DNA of 64,000 nucleotides from Companilactobacillus halodurans. Lineage in GTDB: Bacteria > Bacillota > Bacilli > Lactobacillales > Lactobacillaceae. Shown here in pieces: positions 16,753 to 25,597 of this stretch. A program made the position numbers and the translations under genes. Location: the NCBI RefSeq assembly GCF_009600985.1, contig NZ_VDFP01000005.1:50707-114706 (forward strand). Reading direction: 5' to 3'. Every line of letters begins with the position of its first letter. Positions within the stretch are counted from its first letter, which is position 1. The notes beneath the pieces are model-generated. The model had not been told where the DNA came from and did not search any database. It saw only the letters and a list, made by a program, of their open reading frames with translations.

Positions 16753-17901
16753 TTATTTTTCCAGAAATTCGATGAAGAGTTTTTGATAGATATCGATAAA
16801 GTCAAGAAACATTTGTTTATCAAGACTTTCATTAACTTGGTGTGGGGTATCGTTACCGGGACCAGCAATAATAAATGGGAAATCTTGAGGTTTTCCTTGA
16901 ACTAAGTTTGAAGCATCAGTGACAGGAGAGATAGGTCCAATTTGAATGTCATCAGTTGCATATGGCTCCATCAATGTTTTGATAGCCTTAACCAAATAAT
17001 TGTCGGCGTTCATCAAAACAGGACTTTCATTCATATAAATGTCAGTACTTATTTTTGCACCTTGATTATTGTATTTATTCATTAAATTATTTAATTCAGA
17101 AATAATTTTATCGTTATCATATTCAGGAATTGTCCGAGCATTAACTTCAGCTTCAGCATAATCGGGAATTGAGTTCACCTGAGTACCGCCCTTAATCAAA
17201 GTGGTATTAAAAATCAAAGGTCCCATCGTTTTTTGAGAAATTTTGTCGTCACGGAAAATTTTGTTAGCATCAAGCAATAGTCCCATTAAAGCATCAATAG
17301 CGTTGAAGCCATTCTCAGGCATTGAACTGTGACTAGCTTTACCCTTGGAGATGAACTTAATGTCCATTGATCCTTTTTCACCATAACCAATGTTATATCC
17401 GGAAGGTTCAGCAATGACTAAACCGTCGACATCCTTCATATAACCATCTTTTAAGAGATAACTCGAGCCTTCTTCACCAACTTCTTCACCCATGGTTGCC
17501 ATTAAACGAATCGTTCCTGATTTTGGCAAATTTTGGTGATGCAATTCAATCATGGTGATGATTAAAGCTGTGAGACCAGATTTCATATCGGTGATGCCAC
17601 GACCAAATAATTGACCATCCTTTTCGGTCATTTTAAAAGGATCAGTGTTCCAATCATCGCTATTACCGGCTGAGACGACATCCATATGACCAGAAATTCC
17701 TAAAACAGGTTTGCCAGAGCCAATTTCAGCTACTAAATTAGCGCGGTCACCGCGAACCTCTTTAATATCTGATTTGATATCGTACTTAGCCAACAGCTTT
17801 TGTAGATAAGTTGCGACCTCTTTTTCGTGGTCATTGACAGATTTTATTTCGATTAAATCTTTTAAAATATTTAAACGCTTTTGTTCATCTAAAAGTGCCA
17901 T
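16753..17901 (-). CDS. M20-family metallopeptidase, ArgE/DapE-type deacylase
   Basis: 382 residues. Zinc-binding signatures of M20: GISGHMDVVSAG (His and Asp), the bridging region QLFGRGITDMKSGLTALI, and the catalytic Glu pair in MGEEVGEEGSS. A dimerisation lid domain lies at ~185-290 (KGKASHSSMPENGFNAIDAL). These enzymes remove N-acyl groups from amino acids or succinyl from diaminopimelate; annotation pipelines often call such lactobacillus proteins DapE-like without proof. AAAGGAAG precedes the ATG. It is monocistronic. Confidence 0.88.
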   Translation of the reverse strand: MALLDEQKRLNILKDLIEIKSVNDHEKEVATYLQKLLAKYDIKSDIKEVRGDRANLVAEIGSGKPVLGISGHMDVVSAGNSDDWNTDPFKMTEKDGQLFGRGITDMKSGLTALIITMIELHHQNLPKSGTIRLMATMGEEVGEEGSSYLLKDGYMKDVDGLVIAEPSGYNIGYGEKGSMDIKFISKGKASHSSMPENGFNAIDALMGLLLDANKIFRDDKISQKTMGPLIFNTTLIKGGTQVNSIPDYAEAEVNARTIPEYDNDKIISELNNLMNKYNNQGAKISTDIYMNESPVLMNADNYLVKAIKTLMEPYATDDIQIGPISPVTDASNLVQGKPQDFPFIIAGPGNDTPHQVNESLDKQMFLDFIDIYQKLFIEFLEK

Positions 17902-18203
17902 AATAAACTTCCTTTCACCAATGCAATTCTTCTTTTAAGATTAACATTATTTTACAAATTGTATGGATTTTAACTCTTGAAAAAAGTCCCTTTTTAAATA
18001 CTCAAAAAAGCTGTTATATCGGGATTCAAATTAATTTTTGATTAGAAGATTTAATGATTGATGCCTTAGAAGTGGAATCTATTGAGAATTTCATGATTTT
18101 TGAAAATATTGGATACGTAAAACTAATTTCAGAGCCTACTTTTCTTCTAATTTATTATCGTTAGATTTCTGTTATTATCCTATTAGAAGAAAGAAGGTAA
18201 ATT

Positions 18204-18836
18204 ATGGAACATCCCAAAGTAGCAGCTGATTATTTAGAACCGGCCTCATTTTTTGATATTTATAACGAAGAAGATTTTTTCTTGAACAATTGTTTATTAA
18301 AGGGTGAGTTTATCGACCAAGAGAAAATTCAACGTCCTACACTAGAACAAGTAGTCGTCAATCACGTTACTTTTAGTTCATGTGACTTCAATAGAGCAGA
18401 TTTCACCGATGTCATTTTTAAAAGTTGTGATTTATCTAACTGCCAATTAGATGAAGTAAGTTTTTATCGAGTTGAATTTCAAAATTGTAAACTGATAGGG
18501 ACAAATTTTGACCAATCATATTTCAATAATGTCGTTTTTGAGAACTGCCGGATGGATATGGCAAATTTGAATCGAATGAATCTAAAAAATACAGACTTCG
18601 TTAACAGTTCTTTGAAGGATGTCAGTTTCAATGAAAACAAACTAGTTAAGACTCATTTTAGAAATTGTGAACTTACTAAACTTACAGCCCTCAACACGCC
18701 ACTAAAGGGCATCGACTTGAGTGATTGCCAGTTCGAGACCATAGATTTAGATAGAAATTATCTACGAGGATTGCAAGTGAATGCTGAACAGGCGGTCTTT
18801 TTAGCCCAATATTTCCTAGACATCAAGATCAAATAA
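18204..18836 (+). CDS. Pentapeptide-repeat protein
   Basis: 210 residues, almost wholly built of A(D/N)LXX-type five-residue repeats (for example CDFNRADFTDVIFKSCDLSN, LIGTNFDQSYFNNVVFENC, NLNRMNLKNTDFVNSS). These fold into a right-handed quadrilateral beta helix. Length and layout resemble the Qnr/McbG/YjcF group of DNA-mimic proteins, some of which protect gyrase from quinolones, but most chromosomal Firmicutes homologues have no known role. AGAAGG lies before the ATG. It stands alone; the 300 bases upstream show nothing beyond AT-rich sequence. Confidence 0.88.
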   Translation: MEHPKVAADYLEPASFFDIYNEEDFFLNNCLLKGEFIDQEKIQRPTLEQVVVNHVTFSSCDFNRADFTDVIFKSCDLSNCQLDEVSFYRVEFQNCKLIGTNFDQSYFNNVVFENCRMDMANLNRMNLKNTDFVNSSLKDVSFNENKLVKTHFRNCELTKLTALNTPLKGIDLSDCQFETIDLDRNYLRGLQVNAEQAVFLAQYFLDIKIK

Positions 18837-18867
18837 TTGGATTTGGTCTTTTTTTTAATCTCTTCGG

Positions 18868-18920
18868 TTGACAAATGTAAACTAGAAGATTACTATAATT
18901 GACGTAGATTACATTTGTAA
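18868..18920 (+). promoter_or_regulatory. Copper-responsive promoter with two cop boxes
   Basis: GACAAATGTAA (18870-18880) and TACATTTGTAA (18910-18920) both match the CopY operator KACANNTGTAM. They flank the promoter: the first overlaps the -35 TTGACA (18868-18873) and the second lies just after the -10 (TACTAT 18891, or TATAAT 18894). A pair of such boxes is the standard CopY repressor layout, but no copY gene is in this window. Confidence 0.82.
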
Positions 18921-18943
18921 ACAACAGTTGAGGAGGCAAATAT

Positions 18944-19315
18944 ATGACAAGAATAATCGTTTTAATCGTCGGTTTAGTAATTATTGGTTTTATTCTCTGG
19001 TGGTTCTTCGGCAAACACCAAGTAGCACAAGCCACAGCCAAGGTTTCTGATGATAACCAAAGCGTTGACGTTGAGGTCAATGGTGGTTATTCACCAGAAG
19101 TTATCACTTTGAAGAAAGATGTTCCGGCAGTTTTGAACTTCACGAGAAAAGATGCATCGAGTTGTTTGGATCGAGTTGTTTTTTCTGATTTTGGTATCAA
19201 CAAGGAATTACCACAAAATGAAGAACAAAGCATTCAAATTGATACATCTAAACCCGGTGAATATCAATGGGCTTGTGGAATGGATATGTTCCACGGCAAG
19301 TTAATTATTAAGTAA
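18944..19315 (+). CDS. Membrane-anchored cupredoxin-like copper protein
   Basis: 123 residues. A single N-terminal membrane helix (IIVLIVGLVIIGFILWWFFG, residues ~4-22) precedes an extracytoplasmic cupredoxin-1 domain (VDVEVNGGYSPEVITLKKDV through the end). Candidate copper ligands are Cys in ASSCLDRV and the terminal CGMDMFHG (Cys, Met, Met, His). AGGAGG lies seven bases before the ATG. First gene of the operon behind two cop boxes; it probably receives or buffers copper outside the membrane for the ATPase encoded downstream. Confidence 0.85.
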   Translation: MTRIIVLIVGLVIIGFILWWFFGKHQVAQATAKVSDDNQSVDVEVNGGYSPEVITLKKDVPAVLNFTRKDASSCLDRVVFSDFGINKELPQNEEQSIQIDTSKPGEYQWACGMDMFHGKLIIK

Positions 19316-19356
19316 TAAATTTCAATAAATAAATGGATTAATGAGGAGAAAAGATT

Positions 19357-19635
19357 ATGGCTAAGTCACAAAATGTACAAAAGGTTAACGTAAATGTTGC
19401 AGGTAAGTATGAACCAGAGGTTGTTAATTTAGAAAAGGGCGTTCCCGCAGAACTCACTTTTACTAGAACTAAGGACCAAGGTTGCTTAGATGTCGTTCAC
19501 TCAAAGGATTTGGATTTTGAAACAGAGTTGCCACTAAATGTTTCGCAAACAGTTAATATTCCAACTGATAAGAGTGGCGAATTCGACTTTAGTTGTGGAA
19601 TGGACATGTTCCACGGAAAGGTAGTGATTAAATAA
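19357..19635 (+). CDS. Soluble cupredoxin-like copper protein
   Basis: 92 residues, no signal or membrane helix, homologous to the cupredoxin domain of the preceding gene (shared pattern YEPEVVNLEKGVPAELTFTR, Cys in DQGCLDVV, and CGMDMFHGKVVIK at the end). Cytoplasmic location suggests a metallochaperone. The ATPase that follows lacks any N-terminal metal-binding domain, so this small protein may take over that job in trans. GAGGAG precedes the ATG; the stop overlaps the ATPase start by one base, so translation is coupled. Confidence 0.82.
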   Translation: MAKSQNVQKVNVNVAGKYEPEVVNLEKGVPAELTFTRTKDQGCLDVVHSKDLDFETELPLNVSQTVNIPTDKSGEFDFSCGMDMFHGKVVIK

Positions 19636-21560
19636 TGACAATTACTAAGCGTTTCTGGATTGCGCTGATCTTCTCAATCCCAATGCTGATTGGTATGATT
19701 TTGATGCCATTTGGCATAGCTTTGCCAGGTGGCGCTATTACACAGTTTGTTTTAACGACAATCGTTATGTTGGTCGCTGCCCGTCCCTTCCTGCAAAGTG
19801 CTTGGGCTTCATTTAAAAAGCATCATTCCAACATGGATACTTTAGTAGCGATAGGAACAGCTACAGCCTACATCTACAGTGTTTATGCGATGTTGACGAA
19901 CCAAGCGGTTTTCTTTGAAAGTGCCGCTTTCGTGGTTACTTTCGTACTTTTGGGACAAGTCTTTGAAGAGAGAATGCGTAACAATGCTTCAAATGCCATC
20001 GAAAAATTGGTCGATTTACAAGCCAAAGAGGCTGAAGTATTGCGTGATGGCAAACTAGTGAAGATTCCACTAGAAGAAGTTGTCACAGGTGATTTAATCA
20101 AAGTAAAACCTGGTCAAAAGATTGCTGTTGATGGTGTTATCACTGACGGCAGTTCGACGGTCGATGAATCGATGGTCACTGGTGAAAGTATGCCGGTCGC
20201 AAAGAAAGTCGGCGACAAGGTTATTGGTTCAACAATGAATAGTAACGGAACTTTCATGTTTAAAGCACAAAAGGTTGGTTCCGATACGATGCTTTCCCAA
20301 ATTGTCGAGTTGGTTAAGAAGGCTCAAAATAGTCACGCTCCAATTCAAAATTTGACTGATAAAGTTTCTGAGATTTTCGTTCCCGCTGTTTTGATTTTAT
20401 CAATTGCGACGTTCTTAGTTTGGTACGTTTTCCTCGGTGCTACGTTAGCTAATGCCTTGATCTTTGCGGTCTCCGTGGTTGTTATCGCATGTCCATGTGC
20501 TCTAGGTCTTGCTACACCAACTGCTTTAATGGTTGGAACTGGTCGTGGTGCCAAAATGGGTATCTTAATCAAGAATGGTGAAGTTTTGGAAGAAGTTAAC
20601 GATGTTAAGACTGTTGTCTTCGATAAAACTGGTACTATCACCAAAGGTAAGCCTGAAGTAACAGATATTATCGGTAACGAGAACCAAGTTCTAAAAATCG
20701 CTGCTGCTTTGGAAGAATCTTCAGAACATCCTTTAGCTACTGCTATTTTGAATCGTGCTAAAGATATTGCGGCTCCAAAAGCCAGTGATTTCAAGGCCAT
20801 TGAAGGTAAGGGTGTCTCAGCTGTTGTTGATGGCAAAAATGCCTTTGTCGGAAATGATAAATTACTCGACGATGTAAAAATTGACGATGATTTAACTTAT
20901 AAGATGACTCGTTTACAAGATGAAGCTAAGACAGTTGTCTTTGTTGGATTAGATAATAAGATTATCGGTTTGATTGCTATTCAAGATGCTCCTAAAGAAA
21001 CTTCTAAAGAAGCTATCGCTACTTTGAAGAATCGTGGTTTGAGAACAGTTATGTTAACTGGTGACAATCAACGTGTCGCTAAAGCTATTGCCAAAGATGT
21101 TGGAATTGATGAAGTCATCGCTGACGTCTTGCCAGGTGACAAAGCTGACCACGTTGAAGATTTGCAAAAGAATGGTAAAGTTGCCTTTGTCGGCGACGGT
21201 ATCAATGATGCTCCAGCTCTAACAATGGCTGATGTCGGAATTGCCATGGGTTCAGGAACTGATATTGCCATTGAATCTGGTGGTATCGTCTTGATGAAAA
21301 ATGATCTTCGCGATGTTGCTAAAGCTTTGGAACTCAGTCGCAAGACCTTCAATCGTATCAAGTTGAATCTTTTCTGGGCCTTTGTCTACAACGTCCTAGG
21401 AATTCCAGTGGCTGCCGGTTTGTTCTATGCTATTGGTTTGACTTTGAGTCCTGAATTAGCTGGACTAGCAATGGCCTTCAGTTCATTGTCAGTTGTCACA
21501 AGTTCAGTCTTGTTGAATAGAGCTAAGATTTCAACAGGTGATAATGTCAAAGTCGCTTAG
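19635..21560 (+). CDS. copA: Copper-exporting P1B-type ATPase without metal-binding domain
   Basis: 641 residues. Transmembrane metal site Cys286-Pro-Cys288 in VIACPCALGLATPTAL, as in CopA-type Cu(I) pumps (CopB types have CPH). Actuator motif VTGESMPV, phosphorylation site Asp330 in VFDKTGTITKG, SSEHPLA in the nucleotide domain, and VGDGINDAPAL. The chain starts almost directly at the first membrane helix: no CxxC heavy-metal-associated or His-rich domain. The two cupredoxin proteins encoded just upstream are likely partners. Ends at the terminator 21695-21745. Confidence 0.93.
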   Translation: MTITKRFWIALIFSIPMLIGMILMPFGIALPGGAITQFVLTTIVMLVAARPFLQSAWASFKKHHSNMDTLVAIGTATAYIYSVYAMLTNQAVFFESAAFVVTFVLLGQVFEERMRNNASNAIEKLVDLQAKEAEVLRDGKLVKIPLEEVVTGDLIKVKPGQKIAVDGVITDGSSTVDESMVTGESMPVAKKVGDKVIGSTMNSNGTFMFKAQKVGSDTMLSQIVELVKKAQNSHAPIQNLTDKVSEIFVPAVLILSIATFLVWYVFLGATLANALIFAVSVVVIACPCALGLATPTALMVGTGRGAKMGILIKNGEVLEEVNDVKTVVFDKTGTITKGKPEVTDIIGNENQVLKIAAALEESSEHPLATAILNRAKDIAAPKASDFKAIEGKGVSAVVDGKNAFVGNDKLLDDVKIDDDLTYKMTRLQDEAKTVVFVGLDNKIIGLIAIQDAPKETSKEAIATLKNRGLRTVMLTGDNQRVAKAIAKDVGIDEVIADVLPGDKADHVEDLQKNGKVAFVGDGINDAPALTMADVGIAMGSGTDIAIESGGIVLMKNDLRDVAKALELSRKTFNRIKLNLFWAFVYNVLGIPVAAGLFYAIGLTLSPELAGLAMAFSSLSVVTSSVLLNRAKISTGDNVKVA

Positions 21561-21694
21561 AAATTGAAGAATTGTTAGCATGATATCTCAAAACTCCATA
21601 TCCTTTTGTATAATTGATAGTTACGGATACTATCAGTACCAACAGTTGTGTATTTCAATTAAATATATTGAGACATAAGCCTTGATTTAAAAAT

Positions 21695-21745
21695 AAGAAC
21701 GAGATGATAATTCTAATTATTGGAGTTATCATCCCGTTCTTTTGT
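21695..21745 (+). terminator. Terminator of the copper operon
   Basis: AAGAACGAGATGATAA pairs with TTATCATCCCGTTCTT and is followed by TTGTTTT. A smaller hairpin (TGATAGT/ACTATCA) lies upstream near 21616-21636. Confidence 0.85.
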
Positions 21746-21852
21746 TTTAAATATAGAAATTCAAATGACTTAAAAGCCTCTCAACTACTTAAGAATTTTA
21801 GTGATTCATTCAAGGACAAATAAAAATCGACTTTTGAGTTCCTTGAAGAATT

Positions 21853-22257
21853 TCATAATGATTCAGCTTTTTCTTGAACATATTTTTCAGTTCCATCAGC
21901 AATAGCTTCTTTATAGTAGTCACATTTCCATCTTATTTCATCCAAGGTTCTATGCAAATCTTCAATCTGAGAATTGACTTGTTTTTCTCTGTCTAAGAAG
22001 AATTCAAGGCGTTTTTTTAAAGTGGAATCACCTTGCTCAATCAATTGAATATATTTCTTTATTTCTTTTATCGGCATGCCAGTCCTTTTTAAACATTCAA
22101 TTGATTGGATGGTATGAATATTAGATGAACTGAAAATTCTTTCGCCATTATTATTTCTGTTTAGATTAGGAATAAGATTCTGTTGATCATAGTACCGGAT
22201 TGTTGGTTTAGTTAGATGAAACTTTATTGCTACTTCATTAATTCCATAAAATTTCAT
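21853..22257 (-). CDS. MerR-family regulator of the adjacent SDR gene
   Basis: 134 residues. N-terminal MerR helix-turn-helix (FYGINEVAIKFHLTKPTIRYYDQQNLI, NNNGERIFSSSNIHTIQSIE) and a coiled dimerisation helix (~80-120). There is no cluster of cysteines at the C-terminus, so it is not a metal or CueR-type sensor; it belongs to the short TipA-like/YhdM group often found beside reductases. It is divergent from the SDR gene, with a palindrome in a 19-base promoter spacer between them. Confidence 0.88.
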   Translation of the reverse strand: MKFYGINEVAIKFHLTKPTIRYYDQQNLIPNLNRNNNGERIFSSSNIHTIQSIECLKRTGMPIKEIKKYIQLIEQGDSTLKKRLEFFLDREKQVNSQIEDLHRTLDEIRWKCDYYKEAIADGTEKYVQEKAESL

Positions 22258-22278
22258 AATAAATATACTTCCTTATTC

Positions 22279-22309
22279 TTGCGTTAAAGTGCACTTTAAT
22301 GTTTATACT
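22279..22309 (+). promoter_or_regulatory. MerR-type promoter of the SDR gene
   Basis: -35 TTGCGT (22279-22284) and -10 TATACT (22304-22309) are separated by 19 bases, the overlong spacer typical of MerR-activated promoters. The spacer holds the perfect 16-base palindrome TTAAAGTGCACTTTAA (22284-22299). Confidence 0.75.
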
Positions 22310-22341
22310 GTATCGTATCAAGAATATTGGAGGAAGTAAAT

Positions 22342-23082
22342 ATGAGCTTAAAAGATAAAGTAGTTATTATTATGGGTGCATCAAGTGGTATGGGCGCTGC
22401 TACGGCTAACCTACTAGCCCAAGAAGGAACTAAATTGACAATTGCTGCACGAAGATTAGATCGTCTAGATGAAATAAAAGCTAATAATTCCGGAGCCAGT
22501 ATTTTGGCCATGAAAGCCGATGTAACTAATATTGATGATGTTAAAGCAGTAGTTGACAAAACTGTTGAAACTTATGGTCGAGTTGATGTTATGTGGAATA
22601 ATGCTGGAATAATGCCTGTCAATGAGCTCAGAAATAGTGCTCGGACAGAATGGGATAATCTCATAAATATTAATATTCACGGTGTTCTCAATGGGATTGA
22701 TGCTGTTCTACCAACAATGATTAAACAAGGTTCAGGCCATATTATTTCAACAGATTCCGTTGCTGGCCTAGTCACTCATGCTAAATTCGCTGTTTATGCC
22801 GGAACCAAAGCAGCTATTCGCTCTATCATGGAGGGACTTCGTCAGGAGGAAGGTAAGAATGGTATTAAGTCCACAACCATTTATCCTGGTCAAGTTGCAA
22901 CTGAACTTGGAAATTCGATTAATAATAAAGCTTTGCGTAAGCAGATTTCGTCTGATATTAAACAACCATCGATGACTGTTCTTAAACCTGAGGAAATTGC
23001 TAAAACAGTATCATTCATAATTGACACACCTGCAAACATGTCCATCAATGAGTTAGTTATTCGTCCAACTGCAGAATTATAG
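22342..23082 (+). CDS. Short-chain dehydrogenase/reductase under MerR control
   Basis: 246 residues from the ATG at 22342. GGAGG lies eight bases upstream; an upstream in-frame TTG (22327) is part of that ribosome site and is rejected. Classical SDR: IMGASSGMGAATANLLA, AARRLDRL (NADP preference), NNAGIMPVNE, TDSVAGLVTHAKFAVYAGTKAA (catalytic Ser, Tyr-x-x-x-Lys). It resembles the SDR at 12354-13097 in length and motifs. Induction is probably by a MerR ligand such as an aldehyde or other electrophile (inference from gene pairing). Confidence 0.9.
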   Translation: MSLKDKVVIIMGASSGMGAATANLLAQEGTKLTIAARRLDRLDEIKANNSGASILAMKADVTNIDDVKAVVDKTVETYGRVDVMWNNAGIMPVNELRNSARTEWDNLININIHGVLNGIDAVLPTMIKQGSGHIISTDSVAGLVTHAKFAVYAGTKAAIRSIMEGLRQEEGKNGIKSTTIYPGQVATELGNSINNKALRKQISSDIKQPSMTVLKPEEIAKTVSFIIDTPANMSINELVIRPTAEL

Positions 23083-23147
23083 ATAATAAATAGTGGATGA
23101 TAGTTGAAATAAGATAAAACTCGAATAATTTTTAAACGGCTGTATTC

Positions 23148-23306
23148 TAGTATTTACCTGAATTACAGCCGTTTAGTGTATCTAATTGACCTTTATTATT
23201 GAGTGCACCAGACGTATAAGCCGTTCTTTGGTCCGTATAGACAATGGTAGTTGCGTTACTAGTGATTTCAAACGTCTTTTTATCAATATTATATGATTTA
23301 CAAAAT
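23148..23306 (-). pseudogene. Fragment of a coding sequence without a start codon
   Basis: On the minus strand a 52-codon open stretch reads AFCKSYNIDKKTFEITSNAT, then TIVYTDQRTAYTSGALNN and ends CNSGKY. It has no ATG, GTG or TTG start and no ribosome site. The composition resembles the end of a secreted protein but I cannot name the family. It accounts for much of the roughly 400-base gap between the SDR and GtrA genes; the rest is a hairpin (23133-23175) and a terminator. Confidence 0.3.
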
Positions 23307-23384
23307 GCTTATTTAGATAGATTGGAAGAATAAAAAATCTTTGAGAATATTAAATTTACCCTCCAAAAGTGTCTTGTTCTAAGC

Positions 23385-23450
23385 ATAAAAAATCCTTCTA
23401 TGAAAGCCAGATGAATTTATATTATTTCATCTGACAACCATAAAAGGATC
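23385..23450 (-). terminator. Terminator of the GtrA gene
   Basis: On the minus strand GATCCTTTTATG pairs with CATAGAAGGATT, with an inner CAGATGAA/TTCATCTG helix, and is followed by six T residues. Confidence 0.75.
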
Positions 23451-23478
23451 AGCTCAATTGATTATCAGGCCTATTTTG

Positions 23479-23979
23479 CTAATGTCTATTTTTAAAAATA
23501 AAGAATTTCGAAAGAATATAGTTACCAATAATTGCTAAGATTTGACCAACAATTTTTGAACCAGTTCCATTAGCACTAAGTAATGAAATACCGACCCAAA
23601 GCGTGGCACTTTCAATTAAGTAAGTTAATATTCTGGTTCCATAAAAGACCAACATTTCAGCCAAAGCGGTATTGGATTTGTGGCGAAAGACGATGATTCG
23701 ATCGACCCAAAATCCGACTTGAACCCCTAAGAACCAAGCTATAATGTTAGCAAATTGATAATTTAAATGAAACATGTGATAGAGAATGAAAAAAGTACCA
23801 AAATTTACGATAACTGAAATTATTCCCCACAGTAGATAACGAACGGCTTGTTTGCCGTTGCTTTCTTCGACTGGATCTTTTTGTTCTGGAAAGACTGGTT
23901 CAGCGTCATTAATTCCCTCAGAAACATCATCGATAGCTTTATCCAATGGAGTTTCTTTAACGTCATTTTTCTTATTCAT
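23479..23979 (-). CDS. GtrA-family membrane protein
   Basis: 166 residues: an acidic, charged N-terminal tail (residues 1-42), then four membrane helices (AVRYLLWGIISVIVNFGTFF, FANIIAWFLGVQVGFWVDRI, MLVFYGTRILTYLIESATLW, IVGQILAIIGNYILSKFFIF). This is the GtrA/DPMS-like fold, involved in moving undecaprenyl-linked sugars across the membrane for wall polysaccharide or teichoic acid glycosylation. The glycosyltransferase that usually accompanies it is not adjacent. The 42-residue charged tail is longer than in many relatives. Confidence 0.88.
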   Translation of the reverse strand: MNKKNDVKETPLDKAIDDVSEGINDAEPVFPEQKDPVEESNGKQAVRYLLWGIISVIVNFGTFFILYHMFHLNYQFANIIAWFLGVQVGFWVDRIIVFRHKSNTALAEMLVFYGTRILTYLIESATLWVGISLLSANGTGSKIVGQILAIIGNYILSKFFIFKNRH

Positions 23980-24080
23980 TATTAATTAAGCTCCCCCATA
24001 TATTTGCATGTAACTCAATTGTGTCTACTTAAATATTAAACCTTTTTATATATGGGAAGACAAATTTTGTGACTTATTTA

Positions 24081-25481
24081 TCAATTACGACGCTTTTTCA
24101 AATATTCTTTGCCATAGTAAACGCCGTAGCAAATAATCAAGAAGGGAATCATATAGAACAAGGCTGAACGCTGATTGGGGTCAAAAACAATCAAGATACA
24201 AGACAACAGACTCATAATAAAGGCTGCCCAAGGCACGATTGGATACCAAGGCGTCTTAAATTTCAGCTCCGATAAATCGTGTCCAGATTTGAGAAAATTT
24301 TTACGGAAGTTGATTTCTGATAAAGCGATGGCCATCCAAACAATGACTACTGCTAGTCCGGAGATGGACACAAGGACTAAATAGACGGTTGAGGCTGCTA
24401 CAACGCTTGAGACTAAGGCAAAAATTCCACCAATCATACTCAAACAAAGAGCCAACATCGGAACATCGTGTGAATTAGTTTTGGCATATTTTAAAGGAAT
24501 CATGCCTTCGTGAGCTAGTGACCATAACATTCTGGTTGAAGCGTAAAGTCCGGAATTGGCAGCTGATAAAATGGCTGTTAAAACGACGAAGTTCATCAAA
24601 TCGCCAGCAAAGGGCAAACCGATGCTATTGAAAACGAGCACGAAAGGACTTTGATTGACCCCGGCCTTTTGCCAAGGAATCAAGGCTGACATGACAACGA
24701 TGCTGCCGATAAAAAAGATTACTAGACGTAAAAGAGTCGTATGAATTGCTCGAGGAATATTCTTTCCTGGGTCTTTTGTTTCGCCAGCTGTTACTCCAAT
24801 CAATTCGGTTCCGGAAAAAGCAAAGTTCACCGTCAACATTGTGGTAAAGACAGCTTTAAAGCCGTTAGGAAAGAGACCATCTTTGAAGAGATTGGTAAAT
24901 AAAGGTGCGTGAGTAGTTCCTTTAATAGGAATGACACCAAAAATTGCTAAAAAGCCAACGATAATAAAGATGACAATGGCGATAACTTTGATACTGGAAA
25001 ACCAAAATTCGGTTTCGGCAAAAAAGCGTACTGATAAAGCATTTGAGATAAAAATCACTGCCATGAACAAGGCACTCCAAATCCAGGTAGGTGAATTGGG
25101 GAACCATTGACGCATAATTAGTCCTGCAGCAGTAAATTCAGAACCTAAAGCAACTGTCCAAGTCAGCCAATATAAAATGGCGACAGTAAAACCAGTTCCT
25201 GGTCCAATGTAGCGGTCAGCATAAACGTGAAAAGATCCTGTTTCCGGCATGGCGACCGACAATTCTCCTAAACACAGCATGACTAAATAGACAACAACGG
25301 CACCAATGCCGTAAGCTAAAATCGTCCCGATTGGTCCGGCTTCATGGATGGTATAACCAGAACTCAAGAAGAGCCCGGTTCCAATAACGCCGCCCAAGGA
25401 AATCATGAACAAATGTCGTGCTTCCATGTTGCGTTTTAATTTAATATGAGTTTTTTCTGTGGTAGTTTCTGTAGATTCCAA
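24081..25481 (-). CDS. mmuP: Amino-acid permease, probably S-methylmethionine transporter
   Basis: 466 residues, APC superfamily, twelve membrane segments. The N-terminal signature [20 protein letters not shown] and [20 protein letters not shown] fit the LysP/AnsP/MmuP cluster. Substrate assignment rests mainly on context: the gene is divergent from a homocysteine S-methyltransferase gene, as in mmuP-mmuM pairs. A general lysine or amino-acid permease remains possible. The start is TTG at 25481 with AGGAGG six bases upstream; the first ATG (codon 19) has no site. Confidence 0.78.
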   Translation of the reverse strand: MESTETTTEKTHIKLKRNMEARHLFMISLGGVIGTGLFLSSGYTIHEAGPIGTILAYGIGAVVVYLVMLCLGELSVAMPETGSFHVYADRYIGPGTGFTVAILYWLTWTVALGSEFTAAGLIMRQWFPNSPTWIWSALFMAVIFISNALSVRFFAETEFWFSSIKVIAIVIFIIVGFLAIFGVIPIKGTTHAPLFTNLFKDGLFPNGFKAVFTTMLTVNFAFSGTELIGVTAGETKDPGKNIPRAIHTTLLRLVIFFIGSIVVMSALIPWQKAGVNQSPFVLVFNSIGLPFAGDLMNFVVLTAILSAANSGLYASTRMLWSLAHEGMIPLKYAKTNSHDVPMLALCLSMIGGIFALVSSVVAASTVYLVLVSISGLAVVIVWMAIALSEINFRKNFLKSGHDLSELKFKTPWYPIVPWAAFIMSLLSCILIVFDPNQRSALFYMIPFLIICYGVYYGKEYLKKRRN

Positions 25482-25597
25482 CCTTCTCCTCCTTGTGTTA
25501 CCCTTAAAATTAGAATAAAATTAAAAAAAGTTTAATCCTTATAATAGTCCACATTATTTTGTATAGCAAGATACTAAGAGAAATGGGAGATGTTAGT

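Noticed and set aside
18054..18164. A 36-codon open frame (MIDALEVESIENFMIFENIG start) upstream of the pentapeptide gene
   Set aside because: No convincing ribosome site (only AGAAG close by), no family likeness, and AT-rich codon use; probably chance.
20345..20836. Long antisense open frame inside the copper ATPase gene
   Set aside because: It lies wholly within a well-supported gene and has no ribosome site or recognisable domain.
23133..23175. Hairpin AAACGGCTGTATTC/GAATTACAGCCGTTT as terminator of the MerR-controlled SDR gene
   Set aside because: The stem is good, but no T run follows on the plus or minus strand; kept only as an unexplained inverted repeat.
25482..25597. T-box or SAM riboswitch in front of mmuM/mmuP
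   Set aside because: The divergent region is only about 115 bases and shows neither a T-box motif nor a SAM aptamer core.
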